Positions 47,056 through 55,458 of a stretch of 64,000 bases of DNA are shown one piece after another (position 1 is the first letter of the stretch; each line of letters starts with the position of its first letter). The DNA lies in the NCBI GenBank assembly GCA_964462035.1, contig CAYXAP010000046.1, positions 1 through 64,000 of the forward strand. The letters are read 5' to 3'. A program made the position numbers and the translations under genes. This stretch comes from UBA1660 sp964462035 (GTDB taxonomy: Bacteria; Myxococcota_A; Polyangia; Polyangiales; Houyiibacteriaceae). A model generated the notes under the pieces. The model worked only from the letters and a program-made list of their open reading frames with translations, was not told where the DNA came from and did no database searches.

Positions 47056-47879
47056 ATGATCAGCACGGGCGCGCAGTGCTCGCGCCCGAAGACGTAGACC
47101 CGGCCCATGTCGATGGTGGCGCCGGTGCCGTCGACGAGCGTCAGCGACCCGGTGCTCATCGGCGCCTCGCTGGCGAAGAAGCCCACGACGATCTCGAAGG
47201 TGATCCGGGCTCCGGGTCGAATGTCCCGGAACTCGCCATCCACGAGGGTCGCACCATCGGCCGGGACCACCGCCTGCGCTCGCGTCGCGACGTCCGTTCG
47301 GGCGGAGCCTTCGAGGGCGATGAGGAGCTGCGCGGCGGGCAGCGGGGCGTCTCCGCCCCAGACGAAGGTGGCGGAGCCGCCGTCCGGGCTGCCACAGCCC
47401 ATGATCAGGAAGGCGTTGCGTGGGTCGTCGCACGCCCCCTCGATCAGCTCTGCCGGGTCCGGGCAGCCGTCGCGGTCGGTGTCGACCTGGGTCGGGTCCA
47501 GGCCGTGGCCCGGTTCGTCGACGTCGAGCACGCCGTCCCCGTCCGAGTCGAAGTCCAGGTGGTCGGGCCAGCCATCGAAGTCGGTGTCGCGACCCGGGAA
47601 GTTGCAGTCCGCGATGTCGCCGGCCTCCTCCTCGTCGGGGATCCCGTCGCCGTCCGAATCGAGGTCTTCGTGGTTCGGGATGCCGTCTTCGTCCCGGTCA
47701 CCGGTGCCCTCGAAGCGGTCGATGATCCCGTCGCCGTCCGTGTCCATGCAGGACAGTCCGAAGTCCGGCTCGTCGTCCGGCCGAGCGTCGGCCCCGGCGT
47801 CGAACGCTCCGTCGGAGCTCCCATCGTCACCGCAGCTCATCATGAGGGCGGCGAGACAAGCGACCGCCACGGCGCGCAT
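47052..47879 (-). CDS. TSP3-repeat lipoprotein, paralog 1
   Basis: 275 residues. Lipobox L-M-M-S-C. From about residue 45 there are roughly five thrombospondin type 3-like calcium motifs, for example 'DTDGDGIIDRFEGTGDRDED' and 'DFDSDGDGVLDVDEPGHG'. 'DTDRDGCPDPAELIEGACDD' ends the repeats. The last 120 residues form a beta-rich domain ('FVWGGDAPLPAAQLLIALEG' ... 'MGRVYVFGREHCAPV') shared with the lipoproteins at 49828 and 51972. It follows the di-haem cytochrome gene by 2 bp. Confidence 0.88.
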   Translation of the reverse strand: MRAVAVACLAALMMSCGDDGSSDGAFDAGADARPDDEPDFGLSCMDTDGDGIIDRFEGTGDRDEDGIPNHEDLDSDGDGIPDEEEAGDIADCNFPGRDTDFDGWPDHLDFDSDGDGVLDVDEPGHGLDPTQVDTDRDGCPDPAELIEGACDDPRNAFLIMGCGSPDGGSATFVWGGDAPLPAAQLLIALEGSARTDVATRAQAVVPADGATLVDGEFRDIRPGARITFEIVVGFFASEAPMSTGSLTLVDGTGATIDMGRVYVFGREHCAPVLII

Positions 47880-47881
47880 GG

Positions 47882-49723
47882 TCACAGCGATCGCAGGTAG
47901 TCGACGATGGCTTCGGCCTCGCCCGCTTCGAGTGGCGTCGCCGGGGCGTGCTCGGGAATGCAGGCGCCGTCGAAGGTCTCTTCGAGGGTCTGCGCGCAGC
48001 CGTCGTGGAGCCAGGGGCTCCGGTGCGCCACGCCGACCAACATCGGGACCTGGATGGCGCCGAAGCCCGCCAGCTCGACCGACTCGTTGTTGGTGCCCTG
48101 ATCTCCGGAGTGACAGTCGGCGCAGCCGGCCGCGATGAAGGCCTCGTGGCCAGCCGCGATGCGTGCGCTGTCCGTCTCCGGCGCCGGGGTGGCCGGCTGG
48201 GCGTCCATCCAGTCGCCGAGCAAGCGGACCACTCCGTCGGAGACCGGACCGCCGCGCATCCGCTCTTCGAACGTCGCGGTCATGATGGCGTTCAGGTCCG
48301 GCTGGTCGCCGCTCCAGTGGAAGGGCAGGGTCGAGAGGATGCCGCCCAGCAGGCTCTGAGTGCGTCGCGGGTCCGTGCCCGCGAAGACCCAGGTGTGACC
48401 ATCGTCGCCGCCCTCGGGGTGGCACGAAGCGCACGCGATGCCTACGCCGGTGACCTCGTGGAACTTCTGGTGCCCGAGATCGACGATGCTCCGCTCCTGG
48501 TCGAGCCAGACTCGGGGCGAGACCGGGAAGACGCCGCCGTCCCAGCGGCTGAGCTGGCTCGGCTCGCGCTGATAGACCAGGAGGTCGGCGCCGTCGCTGG
48601 CCACGGCCTCGCCGCCCTGCGCGCTCGCGACGGACGCGAGACAGTCCGTCGGGCTGGAGCTCGTCGCCGCGCTGAGCGGGAAGATGTGCGTGGTCTCGGC
48701 GTTCGAGCCGCCGGACGCGACCACCAGCCGGTCGTCCCCGAGCAGCGCCATGTCCACCGCGAGCGCGACGCCGTGGAGGATCGGGCCGGGGCGAAGCCCT
48801 TCGATGCCCGTCGGCGGGAAGCGGGTCAGCGAGACCTGCACGACGCTGGTGGCGCAATCGGGTGCCGCCGCACCGCCGGCGTAGCCGCCACCGGTCATCG
48901 GGTTGACGTCGATGGGGCTGGAGACCGAGCGCTGGTGGAGCATCACCAGGTCGCCGTCCGGGAGGGCGAGCGTCTTCCAGGCCACGTTCGGCAGGATGCT
49001 CGTCGGCTCGGGGCGGGCGTTGACCGTCGCGCTCAGCGGTGCCCGCCGCTCGACGATCGCGCCGGCGTCGTCGAGCGTGATCAGCTCCGCGCTGCGGAAG
49101 CGGGTCACGTAGGTCGCGCCCTCGGTGACGATGACGTCGCGGAGGTCGCCGTCGACGAAGACTCGGTCGAGCTCGGGGCCGCCGGCCGCCGGGAAGCGGA
49201 CCAGGTCGCCGCCGCTGCAGGCGACGAGGATTCCATCGGAGGTCGCGTCGTACGCGACGCCGCGAGGCGCCGGGCAGACCGCACGACGCTCCGCGACCGA
49301 CCCGCGATCGGCGGCGAGGGTGAGCAGCGCGCCACCGCGCCGGAGCGCGACGTGGATGCGGCCGTCCGCGTCCTCCACCAGCGCCCCTGGCTCGTCGCCG
49401 GGGTCGAGGTCGAGGACGGTGACGTCGTCTTCGAGACTGGGCGCGGTGACATAGAGCCGGTCCCGGTACGGGTCGGACACGACGACGGCGCTCCCGTCGG
49501 CCGTGCGCAGGACGGAGGCCGCGCCGACGGAGGTGGGGTGCGGCACGTACTCGGGAGTCGTCGGGTAGGCCACCGAGCCGCCCGGGCCGAGGTCGGGGGT
49601 GTCCGAGGGGCGGGGGCCAGCGTCGAGCACGTAGGTACGATCGTCCGAGCCGGGGTCGGGCTCGTTGCAGCCAGCGGCCAGGACCAGGGCCATGCCCATG
49701 GTGAACGTCCACGTCTTCATCAT
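47882..49723 (-). CDS. Di-haem c-type cytochrome lipoprotein with propeller-like N-terminus
   Basis: 613 residues, Met-Met start with SD GAGGGTGAG. Lipobox V-L-A-A-G-C (Cys19). Residues 50-400 form a beta-propeller-like region of Asp/Gly-rich repeats. Two c-type haem sites, CASCH (431-435) and CADCH (534-538), lie in a MauG/cytochrome-c-peroxidase-like C-terminal half with 'RTQSLLGGILSTLPFHWSGD' and 'VAHRSPWLHDG'. It is a periplasm- or surface-facing redox protein anchored by lipid. It is in an operon with a TSP3 lipoprotein; the electron partner is unknown. Confidence 0.88.
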   Translation of the reverse strand: MMKTWTFTMGMALVLAAGCNEPDPGSDDRTYVLDAGPRPSDTPDLGPGGSVAYPTTPEYVPHPTSVGAASVLRTADGSAVVVSDPYRDRLYVTAPSLEDDVTVLDLDPGDEPGALVEDADGRIHVALRRGGALLTLAADRGSVAERRAVCPAPRGVAYDATSDGILVACSGGDLVRFPAAGGPELDRVFVDGDLRDVIVTEGATYVTRFRSAELITLDDAGAIVERRAPLSATVNARPEPTSILPNVAWKTLALPDGDLVMLHQRSVSSPIDVNPMTGGGYAGGAAAPDCATSVVQVSLTRFPPTGIEGLRPGPILHGVALAVDMALLGDDRLVVASGGSNAETTHIFPLSAATSSSPTDCLASVASAQGGEAVASDGADLLVYQREPSQLSRWDGGVFPVSPRVWLDQERSIVDLGHQKFHEVTGVGIACASCHPEGGDDGHTWVFAGTDPRRTQSLLGGILSTLPFHWSGDQPDLNAIMTATFEERMRGGPVSDGVVRLLGDWMDAQPATPAPETDSARIAAGHEAFIAAGCADCHSGDQGTNNESVELAGFGAIQVPMLVGVAHRSPWLHDGCAQTLEETFDGACIPEHAPATPLEAGEAEAIVDYLRSL

Positions 49724-49827
49724 CTCACCCTCGTCTCCGACTCTCCGCATAGCACGGTCGAGTTCCCGTCGCTCTTTCGGCTGGGATTTTCCAATGGAGT
49801 GGAGAGAGAAAGCGAACCTTCTTCCTC

Positions 49828-50631
49828 TCAGTGTGGGCACACCGGGCCGCCGAATACGAAGAGCTCGCCGCGGCCAAACGTGCCCAGCGTCTCACCGACC
49901 AGGCCCTGCCGTACGAGCAGCAGGGTGGCGCGGGTGATCTCGTCGTCGTCCGGCCGGTGTTGGTCCAGGGTGATCTGAAAGCTGAGCAGCGCCCCGGGTT
50001 CGACGTCGTCGAACGAGTCGAAGTTGGGTGTCGCCGCCCCACTCGGCGATGCGGCCACCGCCGACACCTCGGTCTGCAGGCCGTCGACCGGCCCGACCGT
50101 CAGGGTGACGTCGTCGATCGGGGTGTCACCGAAGTAGGTGAACGACACGGTGTCGGTCCTCGGGGTCGCGCAGGCCGCCACGATGTAGGCCTTTCTTGGG
50201 CTCGAACACTCGTTGAAGTCGACCTCCGCGCGGTCGGGGCACCCATCACGGTCGGTGTCCGGGTGGTCCGGGTCGAAGCCCAACGCGACCTCCTCACCGT
50301 CCTCGAGCGTGTCCCCGTCGCGGTCGCGGTCGTAGGCGTCGTAGCGACCGTCGCGGTCGAGATCGACCGGAGATGCGCACCCACCCGAGCCCCCTTCCAG
50401 GAGGTCCGGGACGCCGTCGCCGTCCGAGTCGAGATCCTCGGCGTTGGGGATGCCATCGCCGTCCGCGTCGCCGGTTCCCTCCCATCGGTCCGCGATGCGG
50501 TCGCCGTCGGTGTCCGGGCAGAGCGCGCCGGAGTCGGTCCAGCGGTGCCCGAGATCCAGGTTGCCGTCTTCGGCGGGTGGGTCGCCGCAGGCGGCCACCA
50601 GCAGCGCCGCGCCGAGCATGAAACGCGACAT
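49828..50631 (-). CDS. TSP3-repeat lipoprotein, paralog 2
   Basis: 267 residues from ATG 50631 (an ATG six codons upstream overlaps the previous gene). Lipobox L-V-A-A-C. TSP3-like motifs run from about 42 to 145 ('DTDGDRIADRWEGTGDADGD', 'DRDGRYDAYDRDRDGD', 'DTDRDGCPDRAEVDFNEC'). The shared beta-rich C-terminal domain follows ('FTYFGDTPIDDVTLTVGP' ... 'RGELFVFGGPVCPH'). It begins one base after the stop of the HTTM gene. Confidence 0.88.
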   Translation of the reverse strand: MSRFMLGAALLVAACGDPPAEDGNLDLGHRWTDSGALCPDTDGDRIADRWEGTGDADGDGIPNAEDLDSDGDGVPDLLEGGSGGCASPVDLDRDGRYDAYDRDRDGDTLEDGEEVALGFDPDHPDTDRDGCPDRAEVDFNECSSPRKAYIVAACATPRTDTVSFTYFGDTPIDDVTLTVGPVDGLQTEVSAVAASPSGAATPNFDSFDDVEPGALLSFQITLDQHRPDDDEITRATLLLVRQGLVGETLGTFGRGELFVFGGPVCPH

Positions 50632-50632
50632 C

Positions 50633-51556
50633 TCAATCGAGCTTAGCACCGGCTTCGGACGACGGGCTCCGGCGCTCGCTCAGTGCCGGAACTCTCACCC
50701 AGCTGGGTGAGAAGCACAGCAGCAGCAGGAGCATCGTCGCGCCGAACGTGGACACCATCGTCGAGGCTTCGATCGACAGGTGGAAGGCGACCCCGAGCGC
50801 CAGCGCGGGCCAGCGAGCCCGCGGAAAGAGGAGGAGTAGCGGCAAGCCCAGCTCGATGACGGTAATCGCTACGGCGAGGGCCGGTGCGCCGAGAGTGCCG
50901 AGGGCCGCATCGGCGAGCGGGCCGCCGATGAGCTCCGCCCGGTGGAGATCGAGCAAGGTGTCACCGGAGAGCCAGCGTGAGTCGAGCTTGGCCGAGCCGG
51001 CGGCCGTGTACACGACCAGGAGATGGAAGCGGACGAGTTGCAGGGACCAGCGAGGGACCCACGCCGCCGCGGGAGCTCCGCTGCCGAGATAGGGCACCCG
51101 CCGGAAAGGCGCGAGCCGTTCCCCACAGGGCGTGAGCGCCAATAGGCCGACCGTGAGCCAGAGGAGGTGCAGGTGGTGGAGGTAGCGGGTCCGGTCGGCG
51201 GCCATCAGCCCGTAGCCCACCAGCGCGAGGAGGGCGGCCATCACTCGCGGTCGGATGCCGACGAGCAGCAAGGTCGCCAGTGCCGTTCGCGCCCACACGA
51301 GACCGGCGGTGAGCCCAGGGTCGAGCGGTGGGAGGAACGGCCAGAGCGGGGAGTGGAACGCCGGCTCCTCCGCGCCGTCTGTGGCCGGGTGGTACTCGAG
51401 CCCGCCCACCCAGCCGTGGTGGTCCATGGGCAGCCAGTCGAAGACGGTCGTCCGCAGCAGGACGATGGTCGCGAGCCCCACACGCAGGATGGCGAAGGGC
51501 CAGGGTTGGACCCAGCCGCCGAAGAGGTCGTCGAGCCAGTCCCGGATCCGGGTCAT
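50633..51556 (-). CDS. HTTM-domain membrane protein (vitamin K-dependent carboxylase-like)
   Basis: 307 residues with about eight transmembrane segments. It belongs to the HTTM (horizontally transferred transmembrane) group related to gamma-glutamyl carboxylase. 'RYLHHLHLLWLTVGLLALTP' is the typical His-containing helix. 'VYTAAGSAKLDSRWLSGDTL' (183-201) lines up with 'AGVKKLDADW' of human GGCX, so Lys190 corresponds to the proposed catalytic Lys218 (alignment by eye, from memory). The soluble substrate-binding domain of GGCX is absent. ATG 51556 overlaps the upstream stop (ATGA). It sits between genes for two calcium-repeat lipoproteins. Confidence 0.8.
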   Translation of the reverse strand: MTRIRDWLDDLFGGWVQPWPFAILRVGLATIVLLRTTVFDWLPMDHHGWVGGLEYHPATDGAEEPAFHSPLWPFLPPLDPGLTAGLVWARTALATLLLVGIRPRVMAALLALVGYGLMAADRTRYLHHLHLLWLTVGLLALTPCGERLAPFRRVPYLGSGAPAAAWVPRWSLQLVRFHLLVVYTAAGSAKLDSRWLSGDTLLDLHRAELIGGPLADAALGTLGAPALAVAITVIELGLPLLLLFPRARWPALALGVAFHLSIEASTMVSTFGATMLLLLLCFSPSWVRVPALSERRSPSSEAGAKLD

Positions 51557-51975
51557 CGGGCGCACGACACCGCGCGATCGGTTCGGTCGATGGGGGTGGC
51601 GTCGATCCGTCGGCGCGAGAGGACGAGCCGGACGGTCGCGGCGTCGGTGACCTCACAGACCAGGCTGCCGAGGTCGCCCAGCCCGCTGCGCAGCAGCGCA
51701 GCGTTGGTCTCGCCGAGCGTCCAGTCGTCAGCGACGCCGATGACTCGCCAAGCGTCTCGACCGAGGTGTGGCTGCAGCGACCGGAGTGGGATGCGCCGCG
51801 GGTAGCCGCGCTCGCCTTCGATCGCGAGGTCCAGGCGGTACTCCACCGGTGCGGTGAACATCCGGAACGCGCCGACGCCGTCCGGGAGCGTCAGCGGGGC
51901 GAGCGCCAGCGCGAGGCAGAGTGCGAGGAGCACGGAGAGGGGAGGGCGGCTCGGCGCACGGTCGGTCTCGCTCAT
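51553..51975 (-). CDS. Small single-span protein coupled to the HTTM gene
   Basis: 140 residues. One membrane helix (about 12-30) is followed by a beta-rich domain ('EYRLDLAIEGERGYPRRIPL', 'TVRLVLSRRRID') likely outside the cytoplasm. It overlaps both neighbours by 4 bp (ATGA), so it is translationally locked between a TSP3 lipoprotein and the HTTM protein. It may supply the outer domain that the short HTTM protein lacks (inference). I recognise no named family. Confidence 0.75.
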   Translation of the reverse strand: MSETDRAPSRPPLSVLLALCLALALAPLTLPDGVGAFRMFTAPVEYRLDLAIEGERGYPRRIPLRSLQPHLGRDAWRVIGVADDWTLGETNAALLRSGLGDLGSLVCEVTDAATVRLVLSRRRIDATPIDRTDRAVSCAR

Positions 51976-52805
51976 GAGCGACGCGCGGCGCAGCTCCGCT
52001 CGCCCAGGATCAGGAGGCGACCGGTGTCGAGGAGCTCCCCTCCGGGACCGAGGAGCTCGAGCCGACCCATGGTGCGCGGTCCCTCGGTACGCACGTCGAG
52101 CACCTCGACCCCGAATACGAGCGATGCGCCAGGCGCCACGTCGGTGAAGACGGCGTCCGATCCGTCACTCGCTTCGCCCAGGAGCGACGCCGAGCCCGCC
52201 GGGAAGACGGCGTCGGCGAAGGTGCGGATCGAGAAGAAGGTGCGCGGGTCGTCGTCGTCGTCCACCACCACCTCCAGGCTCACGCTCGCGAGCTCCGGGC
52301 CGTCCCAGGGAAAGATCACCGTCGCGAATCGGTCGCCGCAGACCATTCGCAGCGCGAGATCACGCGGGTCGGTGCAGCCGTCGAGCCACTCCTCGGCGCC
52401 GTCCGGGCAGCCGTCGGCGTCGCTGTCCGGGTCGAGCCGGTCGGTCCCCGCTGCCCGCTCCTCGGCGTCGAGCAGGCCATCGCCATCCGAGTCGGTGTCT
52501 CGGACATCTGGGAGCGCGTCCTGGTCGGTGTCCACCGGCGGGTAGCAGCGATCGATGCGCGTGCCGATCTCCTCCGCGTCGGAGTAGCCGTCCCCGTCGG
52601 CGTCGGTGTCCTGGTCGTTCTCGAGCCCGTCGCCATCGTCGTCGCCGCGGCCTTCGTACGCGGCGATCAGTCCGTCGCCGTCGTCGTCCTCTTCCAACGC
52701 GGGGTCGGCGAAGCCGCAGGCAGTGGCCCGCCGGTCCATCGGCGCCACGTCGCCGCAGCTCGCCAGACCGGCGAGCACCAGGAGCCATCCGATCCGTCGC
52801 GACAT
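51972..52805 (-). CDS. TSP3-repeat lipoprotein, paralog 3
   Basis: 277 residues. Lipobox L-A-S-C. Acidic TSP3-like repeats cover about 38-150 ('DDDGDGLIAAYEGRGDDDGD', 'DTDADGDGYSDAEEIGTR', 'DSDADGCPDGAEEWLDGC'). The same beta-rich C-terminal domain follows ('FPWDGPELASVSLEVVVDD' ... 'LLDTGRLLILGERSCAARR'). It is the first gene of a four-gene overlapping operon with the small membrane protein, the HTTM protein and paralog 2. Confidence 0.88.
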   Translation of the reverse strand: MSRRIGWLLVLAGLASCGDVAPMDRRATACGFADPALEEDDDGDGLIAAYEGRGDDDGDGLENDQDTDADGDGYSDAEEIGTRIDRCYPPVDTDQDALPDVRDTDSDGDGLLDAEERAAGTDRLDPDSDADGCPDGAEEWLDGCTDPRDLALRMVCGDRFATVIFPWDGPELASVSLEVVVDDDDDPRTFFSIRTFADAVFPAGSASLLGEASDGSDAVFTDVAPGASLVFGVEVLDVRTEGPRTMGRLELLGPGGELLDTGRLLILGERSCAARRS

Positions 52806-52888
52806 GGCGGCAGTCTCGGCGACCCCGCGATGGGTCGCAACTCACCGGGAGCCTTGCCGTCGCACGGCGGCTCTGGCACTCCGTTGGG

Positions 52889-54142
52889 GTGTGTCGGGTC
52901 CTCGGGTGGTGTCGGGTCGCCGTCGGGGCGGTTCTCCTGTGGGGAGCCGCCGCCGGCTGTGACGAGCTCGCGGTGGACGGGGCCGATGGCTCCTTCGATC
53001 GCGACGCGGGACCGGTCGATGCGGCGCCCGCGGTCGACGCGCAACCGCCCGACGACCTCGACGGCTTCGTCGAGTGGCAGATGGACGCGGGCGGCCTACC
53101 CGGGGTCGCCGCGGGGCTGGTCGTCGATGGTGAGATCGTCTTCGTCGGCACTTGGGGTTTCGCGGACGTGGAGAACGACCGGCCGGTCGCCGACGACACG
53201 CTCTTCGTGGTGGCATCCGTCTCCAAGCTCTTCACCGCCGTGCCGATCATGAGGCTCGTCGAGGAGGGCATGGTCGAGCTCGACGCCCCGACCAGCGAGG
53301 CGTTCGACTTCCCGATCGTTCACCCGGACTTCCCCAGCGAAGAGATCACCACGCGCCGCTTGCTCACGCACACGAGCGGGATGGTCGATGCGTGGCTGAC
53401 GCTGGGCGAGACCACCTACTCCGGTGACCCGCCGATCGACCTCGGCGAGTTCGCGCGCGGCTACGCGCAGCCGGGCGGCGCCTACTACCAGGGGTCCAAC
53501 TTCGGCCCGGAGCCGGGCACCGACTGGGAGTACTGCAACGCCGCCTTCGCGGTCGCCGCGCACCTCGCGGAGCTCGGTTGGGACGAGGATTTCCGCGCCC
53601 TGAGCGAGCGGATGATCTTCGAGCCCCTCGCGCTGCGGGACACCGGCTGGCACTTCGCCGACATCGACGAGTCGAAGCTCGCGGTGCTCTACACCTACAA
53701 CACGCCGCGCGACTCCTTCGTCCCGCTCGAGCAGGTCAACTACGCTCACTATCCGGCCGGTGGGCTCCGCAGCAGCATTCGCGATCTGCTCCGCTACGCG
53801 CAGGCGTGGCTGAACGGTGGCGAGCTCGACGGGCAGCGTTTTCTCGCCGAGGCGACGGTGCAGTCCATGCTTCGCCAGCAGGTCCCCGCCCTGAGCGCGC
53901 GGCAGGGCCTCGTGCTTCGCTACGACGTGCTCAACGGGAACACCTATGTCGGGCACAGCGGCGCCGGGATCGGTGGAAGCGCGAACTTCCTGATGGCCCC
54001 GGATCGGCGTGCGGCTCTCATCGTCGTCTCCAATGGCGACGCCTATGTCCGGGCCCGCCTCGGCATGACCGCGGGGCGCGACGCCTTCGAGGCGATCCTC
54101 GAGCGGATGGAAGGGGAGCTCCAGGACCGCATGGCGCCCTGA
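52889..54142 (+). CDS. Serine hydrolase lipoprotein, class C beta-lactamase / DD-peptidase fold
   Basis: 417 residues, GTG start. Lipobox G-A-A-A-G-C (Cys24) and an Asp/Ala-rich linker. The S-x-x-K motif is 'VASVSKLFTAV', the Y-x-N motif 'WEYCNAAFA' and the third motif 'VGHSGAGIGG' (HSG, as in esterase-like members). Members act as D-aminopeptidases, esterases or peptidoglycan enzymes rather than true lactamases; the reaction here is unknown. It is divergent from the TSP3/HTTM operon. Confidence 0.9.
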   Translation: MCRVLGWCRVAVGAVLLWGAAAGCDELAVDGADGSFDRDAGPVDAAPAVDAQPPDDLDGFVEWQMDAGGLPGVAAGLVVDGEIVFVGTWGFADVENDRPVADDTLFVVASVSKLFTAVPIMRLVEEGMVELDAPTSEAFDFPIVHPDFPSEEITTRRLLTHTSGMVDAWLTLGETTYSGDPPIDLGEFARGYAQPGGAYYQGSNFGPEPGTDWEYCNAAFAVAAHLAELGWDEDFRALSERMIFEPLALRDTGWHFADIDESKLAVLYTYNTPRDSFVPLEQVNYAHYPAGGLRSSIRDLLRYAQAWLNGGELDGQRFLAEATVQSMLRQQVPALSARQGLVLRYDVLNGNTYVGHSGAGIGGSANFLMAPDRRAALIVVSNGDAYVRARLGMTAGRDAFEAILERMEGELQDRMAP

Positions 54143-54149
54143 GCTTCGC

Positions 54150-54155
54150 TATCCT
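54150..54155 (+). promoter_or_regulatory. TATCCT box 6 bp before the ATG at 54162
   Basis: It lies just after the serine-hydrolase stop and predicts a leaderless message for the next gene. Confidence 0.35.
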
Positions 54156-54161
54156 CCCGTC

Positions 54162-55433
54162 ATGGTCGTCCCGCTCACGCTGAGCCTCGAGTCGAAGGAG
54201 GTCCGGATCGGCGACGTCGTGCGCGGCGAGATCCGGGTGGAGCAGGACTTCCCTGCCGCCACGGGGCTCGACGTCGAGCTCGTCTACACGGTGCGGCATT
54301 CGCCCCACACCCTGGTGAAGGAGCGAGTGGTCCATGGCCCGCTCCACCGGGATCAGCGGATCCCCTTCGAGCTCACGCTGACCGATGGTCCCTACAGCTG
54401 GGACATGCCGAACTGCTCCGTCAGCTGGAAGGTGAAAGCGTCGGTCGACATCGCCTGGCGCATCGATCCGAAGGCGGACACCGACCTCGTCGTTCGTGCG
54501 CGACGGGTGTCGCCGGACGAGGGCGTGCTCGCCGAGCTCTCCGCGGCGGCGGACGAAGCCGTCACGAAGGCGGCCGAGACGGGGCCGATCGCGAACGCCA
54601 TCATCTTCCTGCTCTTGGGCATCGTGGTGCTCGCGGTGATCCCGCTCTTGCCCATCGGCCTCATCTTCTGGGCTCGTTCGGCGGTCACCCGCACCCGGGT
54701 GCGGGACGTCGAGGTCGTAGTGCCCGAGCGTCGTGTCGCTCACGGCGAGTGGATCCCGATCGTCGTTCGCTTCCTCGGCCGCCGACCCTTCGAGCTCGAG
54801 AAGCTCGACCTCACGTTCTCCGGCAGCGAGCGCTGGTCCACCGGTTCCGGCGACAGCCGGCGGAGCCACCGAGAGGTCTTTCATACGGAGAGCCAGACCG
54901 TTCTCGTGGGTCGCATCGTCGCCATCGGCGCCGAAGAGCAACACCTCGGCGGTGGCGCCTACCGCGGTGGGGGGCGGCGGCGAGAGAAGAAGGGGCCGGT
55001 CTTCGAGTGGCGGACGGGCTTTCGACTTCCGCCGAACGCTCCGCCTTCCGCCGGGTCCGGGCTGACCTACGATCTGAAGCTGCACCTCGACATCGCGGAC
55101 CTGCCCGACGTGACCAAGGAGGTTCGGCTGCGGACCCTCGGCGCTCAGGTGGAGCCGCTTCCGCCCGCCGGGGACCCGCCGCCGCCGGACCAGACCAGCG
55201 GCGAGCTCACCTTCCTGCGTCCGGGCGAGCCCGTGCCCCCGGGTGTGGACGCGCGCCTCGGGACGGGTGGCCTGATGCGTTGGGTGTGGCTGAGCTTCGT
55301 TGGTGTGGCGCTCGGCATCGGGGGCATCGCGGGGCTCGCGAACGGCGTGGCCATGGCTGGCGTTCCCTTCGCGCTCGGCGGGGCGCTCCTCGCGCTCTCG
55401 GTGGGTGCGTTTCTCTGGACCCTCTACCGCTGA
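54162..55433 (+). CDS. Membrane protein with two arrestin-like beta-sandwiches
   Basis: 423 residues. An N-terminal domain (1-110) has an arrestin/Spo0M-like pattern: 'LSLESKEVRIGDVVRGEIRV', then 'VHGPLHRDQRIPFELTLTD' and 'VSWKVKASVDI', the last close to the arrestin-C signature. One membrane segment (about 145-170) follows. A second beta-sandwich (about 180-330) has 'FEWRTGFRLPPNAPPS'. Two C-terminal helices end the protein. In eukaryotes such folds are cargo adaptors; in bacteria the role is mostly unknown. The arrestin assignment is by pattern only. Confidence 0.65.
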   Translation: MVVPLTLSLESKEVRIGDVVRGEIRVEQDFPAATGLDVELVYTVRHSPHTLVKERVVHGPLHRDQRIPFELTLTDGPYSWDMPNCSVSWKVKASVDIAWRIDPKADTDLVVRARRVSPDEGVLAELSAAADEAVTKAAETGPIANAIIFLLLGIVVLAVIPLLPIGLIFWARSAVTRTRVRDVEVVVPERRVAHGEWIPIVVRFLGRRPFELEKLDLTFSGSERWSTGSGDSRRSHREVFHTESQTVLVGRIVAIGAEEQHLGGGAYRGGGRRREKKGPVFEWRTGFRLPPNAPPSAGSGLTYDLKLHLDIADLPDVTKEVRLRTLGAQVEPLPPAGDPPPPDQTSGELTFLRPGEPVPPGVDARLGTGGLMRWVWLSFVGVALGIGGIAGLANGVAMAGVPFALGGALLALSVGAFLWTLYR

Positions 55434-55458
55434 GCGCTCAGCGCCCTATGGAAGACAC

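Noticed and set aside
55429..55442. 14-bp perfect palindrome GCTGAGCGCTCAGC over a stop codon
   Set aside because: It resembles the stop-codon hairpin class but has no loop, no inner stem and no CCCTTGCCC motif, so I do not count it as a fourth copy.
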